This document shows positions 21,101-22,800 of a DNA stretch of 22,800 nucleotides, one piece after another; positions within the stretch are counted from its first letter, which is position 1; every line of letters begins with the position of its first letter. The notes beneath the pieces are model-generated. The model searched no databases, was not told where the DNA came from, and saw nothing but the letters and a program-made list of their open reading frames with translations. Made by a program: the position numbers and the translations under genes. The DNA comes from a virus. The DNA is taken from IMG/VR virus record IMGVR_UViG_3300006990_000178, positions 1-22,800 of that record; one strand, written 5' to 3'.

Positions 21101-22800
21101 GAGACTGTTGCCCTACTGAAGTTGTCTGACTTGCTGTCGTAATCGCAGAACTACTCAGGAAACCAACGCCGACGTTACCTGCACCGGAGGTAAGGTTGAC
21201 CATAACGCCAGTGCCAATAGCGATGTTGGCGCTTCCGGTTACCGAAGACTGCATGGGGGCGTTAGCGCTTCCCGACCACAGACCACCAATAGCGATGTTA
21301 CCGTTCCCCGTGTTAATGCCTTTACCGGCTTCTGCGCCCATCGTTACGTTGCCGGTGCCAGTGGTAACGCTGTATCCAGCCTGATAACCAACAGCAGTGT
21401 TGTTGGAGGCGGTGGTGTTTGCGCCTAGCGCGGCTCCGCCTAAAGCTACGTTGCGGTTACCTGTAGTGTTTGCGTCTAAAGAAGACGTGCCAAACGCCGC
21501 GTTGCCTGTTCCTGTAGTGTTTGCAGTAAGTGCAAAATAGCCAAAAGCATCATTAAAAGACGCTGTAGTGTTTGAATCTAATGCTCGATAACCAAAGGCC
21601 GTGAGATATTCACCTGACGTGTTTGCCTGAATAGCGTTGTAACCTGCACCAGTGTTATTACTTCCGGTATTGTTTTCCAGAACCTGATAACCCAGAGCCG
21701 TATTACCTGCGCCAGTCACGTTAGCTTTCAACGCATCTCTACCGAGAGCAGTATTGCCAGTTGCTGTAGTTTGTGAGTACATGGCAAATTTACCAATACC
21801 CACGTTCGACGAGCCAGTTGTGAGCGCTTGACCTGCCCTGTCGCCAATTAAAACGTTATCGGATCCGGTAGTCGCGGCGGCACCAGCTTGGTATCCGACA
21901 CCGACATTGCCACCAGAAGTAGTAAGCGACGAGAATGAACCGTAGCCAACCGCTGTGCTTCGACCGCCTGTAGTCACCACTTGAAGTGTTGCGTAGCCGA
22001 TAGCCGTATTTTCTGTTGCAGTTGTATTGCTGGATAAAGCGTTGGCACCAACAGCGGTGTTCCGACTTGCAGTTGAGACGGCAAGTGCGCTTTTTCCTAA
22101 AGCTACATTATTAATTCCAGTGGTAAGGGCGGACAAGACTCCATAGCCAAGACCGGTATTATTTGAACCAGTTGTTACCGCATCCATTGCGTAAGGGCCG
22201 ACAGCAATGTTGGCGTCACCAAATGTTAAAGCGGAAAGTGAGTTGTTACCAATTGCAACGTTATTATTTCCTCCGCTTCCTACGCTATTTAATGCACCAG
22301 AACCTAAAGCTGAGTTTGCCGTACCCGTAGGATAGTTACCATTCAGCTTAATTGTGCCGTTTACGTCTAGACCGTCAGTTACAGCAGTTCCCGTTACGTC
22401 GATGCCTGTGGAGGTTGTGGCTAGTTTGGCTGAACCGCTATGAAATAATGTGTTGGCACCACCAGAAGTCAAATTAATTAAATTTTGTGAGCCTGCGGCG
22501 TTATAAATGTTTACATTGTCACCAAAAATTTGAAGGTCGCCTGCTCCACTTTCTTTGATGTTGCTGTGCGTACCATCATGATAAATCTGTAGGTCTGAGC
22601 CAGCACCGAAGACAGCCTTGGAGTTGTCTGCAAACTTCAGGTCTTCATCACTAGCCAGCCATTGGAGTTTTGCAGTAGTGCCAGTGTCTTCGTAGAAGCT
22701 AATGTCGCCGCCGGTTCCTATTCTTAAGCGCTCTTTTAAATCGGTGTAAATCTGTACATTTGCAACTTCGTTGTTACCAATATAAAGCGCATTAGCTGCT
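18198..22800 (-). CDS. Giant tail fibre/adhesin: YadA-like repeats with S74 chaperone tail (5' truncated)
   Basis: The frame is open from the window's right edge (first complete codon at 22799): 1533 residues are visible and the gene starts outside. The visible N-terminal part has fibre elements such as SDLQIYHDGTHSNIKESGAGDLQI. Then come about 69 repeats of roughly 17 residues, consensus NTAVGYxALxxNTTGxx, the pattern of the YadA/Hia-type left-handed beta-roll. The C-terminus has TSDHRLKENVVAMTGATERLKQL, HEVQTVVPEATTG and QSKLVPLLVATIQELEARIAALE: a peptidase S74 / endosialidase-type intramolecular chaperone with the Ser-Asp...Lys site, expected to cleave itself off after trimer folding. An in-frame TTG at 22472 is not the true start. 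Role: host receptor binding at the virion surface. Confidence 0.9.
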   Translation of the reverse strand, partial: AANALYIGNNEVANVQIYTDLKERLRIGTGGDISFYEDTGTTAKLQWLASDEDLKFADNSKAVFGAGSDLQIYHDGTHSNIKESGAGDLQIFGDNVNIYNAAGSQNLINLTSGGANTLFHSGSAKLATTSTGIDVTGTAVTDGLDVNGTIKLNGNYPTGTANSALGSGALNSVGSGGNNNVAIGNNSLSALTFGDANIAVGPYAMDAVTTGSNNTGLGYGVLSALTTGINNVALGKSALAVSTASRNTAVGANALSSNTTATENTAIGYATLQVVTTGGRSTAVGYGSFSSLTTSGGNVGVGYQAGAAATTGSDNVLIGDRAGQALTTGSSNVGIGKFAMYSQTTATGNTALGRDALKANVTGAGNTALGYQVLENNTGSNNTGAGYNAIQANTSGEYLTAFGYRALDSNTTASFNDAFGYFALTANTTGTGNAAFGTSSLDANTTGNRNVALGGAALGANTTASNNTAVGYQAGYSVTTGTGNVTMGAEAGKGINTGNGNIAIGGLWSGSANAPMQSSVTGSANIAIGTGVMVNLTSGAGNVGVGFLSSSAITTASQTTSVGQQSLFSLTTGSPNTAFGYQAGYNTTTGNNNVYLGAYAGLSNVTGNVNTFIGASAGYSSTAGSNTAVGQTTLYATTTGVANVAVGGPHSGVLNPAMRFNTTGSYGTAVGVGALASNTTANSNTALGYGSLYANTTGTNNVAVGALALDANTTASYNTAVGNLAGSSNTTGVEITYLGQQAGYSNTTGSYNTGVGVNALYTNTSGVRNTAVGRSALSSNAQGNYNVAVGMYALNDNVDASNNTAVGYQAGQSNVVGADNTYVGFSSGFSGTGYYNTAVGKYSLYNSTGSYNTAIGTSALQANTTGPNNTAVGYQAGYANATGTGQVFVGYLSGKNTTAGPNTAVGNEALNTNTTGVSNTVMGNVSMAANTTGSYNTAIGDASLRFNTTANNNTAVGYQAGYSNTSGTRLTFVGYGAGYSFVGTGNQHSTFIGYTAGYNTTTGTENAAFGGRAMQSNTTGSYNTAVGISALELNTTGYQNVALGYNVLATNATGSENVGIGFAALQVATGNSNVAIGRNAFDALTSGANNVAIGCDAGTAQTTSSGNVFIGKSAGSQVTTGSSHTFVGHFAGFASTTTTENTAVGYEALRNVTGASNTAIGRRSMYGSGGSSGARNVAVGENTMASITSGSNNIAMGKNALLEISSGEDNVAIGYNSGIDITTGHRNAALGTSALANLTSAVEVTAFGHNAGADITTGSSNTIIGAYAGTGLSTGGGNTIIGRTAGRGFTNQNGIVAIGNDALEFATGIDNTAVGSRAGHLMTTGTKNTILGRYGGNQDGLDIRAANNNIVLSDGDGNPRLRVDSAGRAYFNQGTTCYQGHSGVVSSTSNADHQAFTASNEGASGTRYLHYFLVGPSSANIGSITSNGSSASFNTTSDHRLKENVVAMTGATERLKQLAPKQFNFIADADTTVDGFLAHEVQTVVPEATTGTHNEVDSDGNPVYQGIDQSKLVPLLVATIQELEARIAALESN
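18745..22330 (-). repeat. About 69 tandem 51-base coding repeats (YadA-like beta-roll)
   Basis: Units of 17 residues, mostly [N/L/V]-T/V-A-V/I-G-x-x-A/S-L-x-x-N-T-T-G-x-x. Hand count is about 69. Most have length 16-17; two are about 24 residues long. DNA identity is modest except around the word coding for NTAVGYQAG, where a 26-base stretch recurs at 19921, 20173, 20371 and 21379 with one mismatch each against the first copy. Confidence 0.85.

Noticed and set aside
18745-22330. CRISPR-like array suggested by regular 51-base periodicity
   Set aside because: The period is exactly 17 codons in one open frame, units diverge at third positions, and there are no constant repeats with unique spacers.
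9048-22800. Diversity-generating retroelement acting on the fibre tips
   Set aside because: No reverse transcriptase, no template/variable repeat pair and no accessory gene are visible in the window.

Overview
The window reads as part of a temperate, tailed double-stranded DNA bacteriophage (or the matching prophage), most likely of a marine Gram-negative host. The reasons are a tyrosine integrase with a tRNA-like attachment core, a small XRE repressor, an AlpA-type excisionase candidate, a phage replication/recombination cassette, and a late block with two very large tail-fibre genes and a holin candidate. The marine assignment rests on recognised protein styles (DUF3310, DUF6447-like, S74 fibre with 'LQIYHDGTHS' elements, small 'NVAHLELM' protein) and is an inference. 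Nothing seen identifies the host species. A tail protein resembling podoviral neck/stabilisation proteins hints at a short-tailed phage, while the fibre with a lambda gpJ-like core would fit a siphovirus, so morphology is left open.

Layout. Positions 1-8214 are read on the + strand: a 5'-truncated D5/DUF5906-type primase-helicase; a Cas4/RecB-like nuclease with four Fe-S-type cysteines; a strong terminator; three small overlapping ORFs; a GP88/DUF7227-like Cys-rich protein; an SNF2-type helicase; a coiled-coil protein; a putative DNA-binding protein; a VRR-NUC-like nuclease; an XRE regulator; an attP-like segment; and the integrase. Positions 8153-22800 are read on the - strand. From right to left these are a giant YadA-like-repeat fibre ending in an S74 chaperone (5' end outside the window), a small conserved-looking protein, two exported proteins, a membrane-anchored coiled-coil protein, a DUF6447-like protein, an XhlA-like holin candidate, the neck/tail protein, a 1565-residue gpJ-like fibre with about 18 internal repeats, a small protein, a 23-residue lysine-rich ORF, a DUF3310 protein and the excisionase candidate. 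The last of these overlaps the integrase tail to tail.

How the parts fit. The left block would copy and process the phage genome, the middle block would decide on and carry out integration, and the right block would build the adsorption apparatus and lyse the host. Four copies of a palindrome, consensus TATTAGCYRTRCTAATW, sit 22-40 bases upstream of the first gene of four transcription units on both strands, and they look like a shared operator or promoter element. The capsid, portal, terminase, DNA polymerase and endolysin are not in this window. No tRNA gene, rRNA, CRISPR array, insertion sequence or retroelement was seen.
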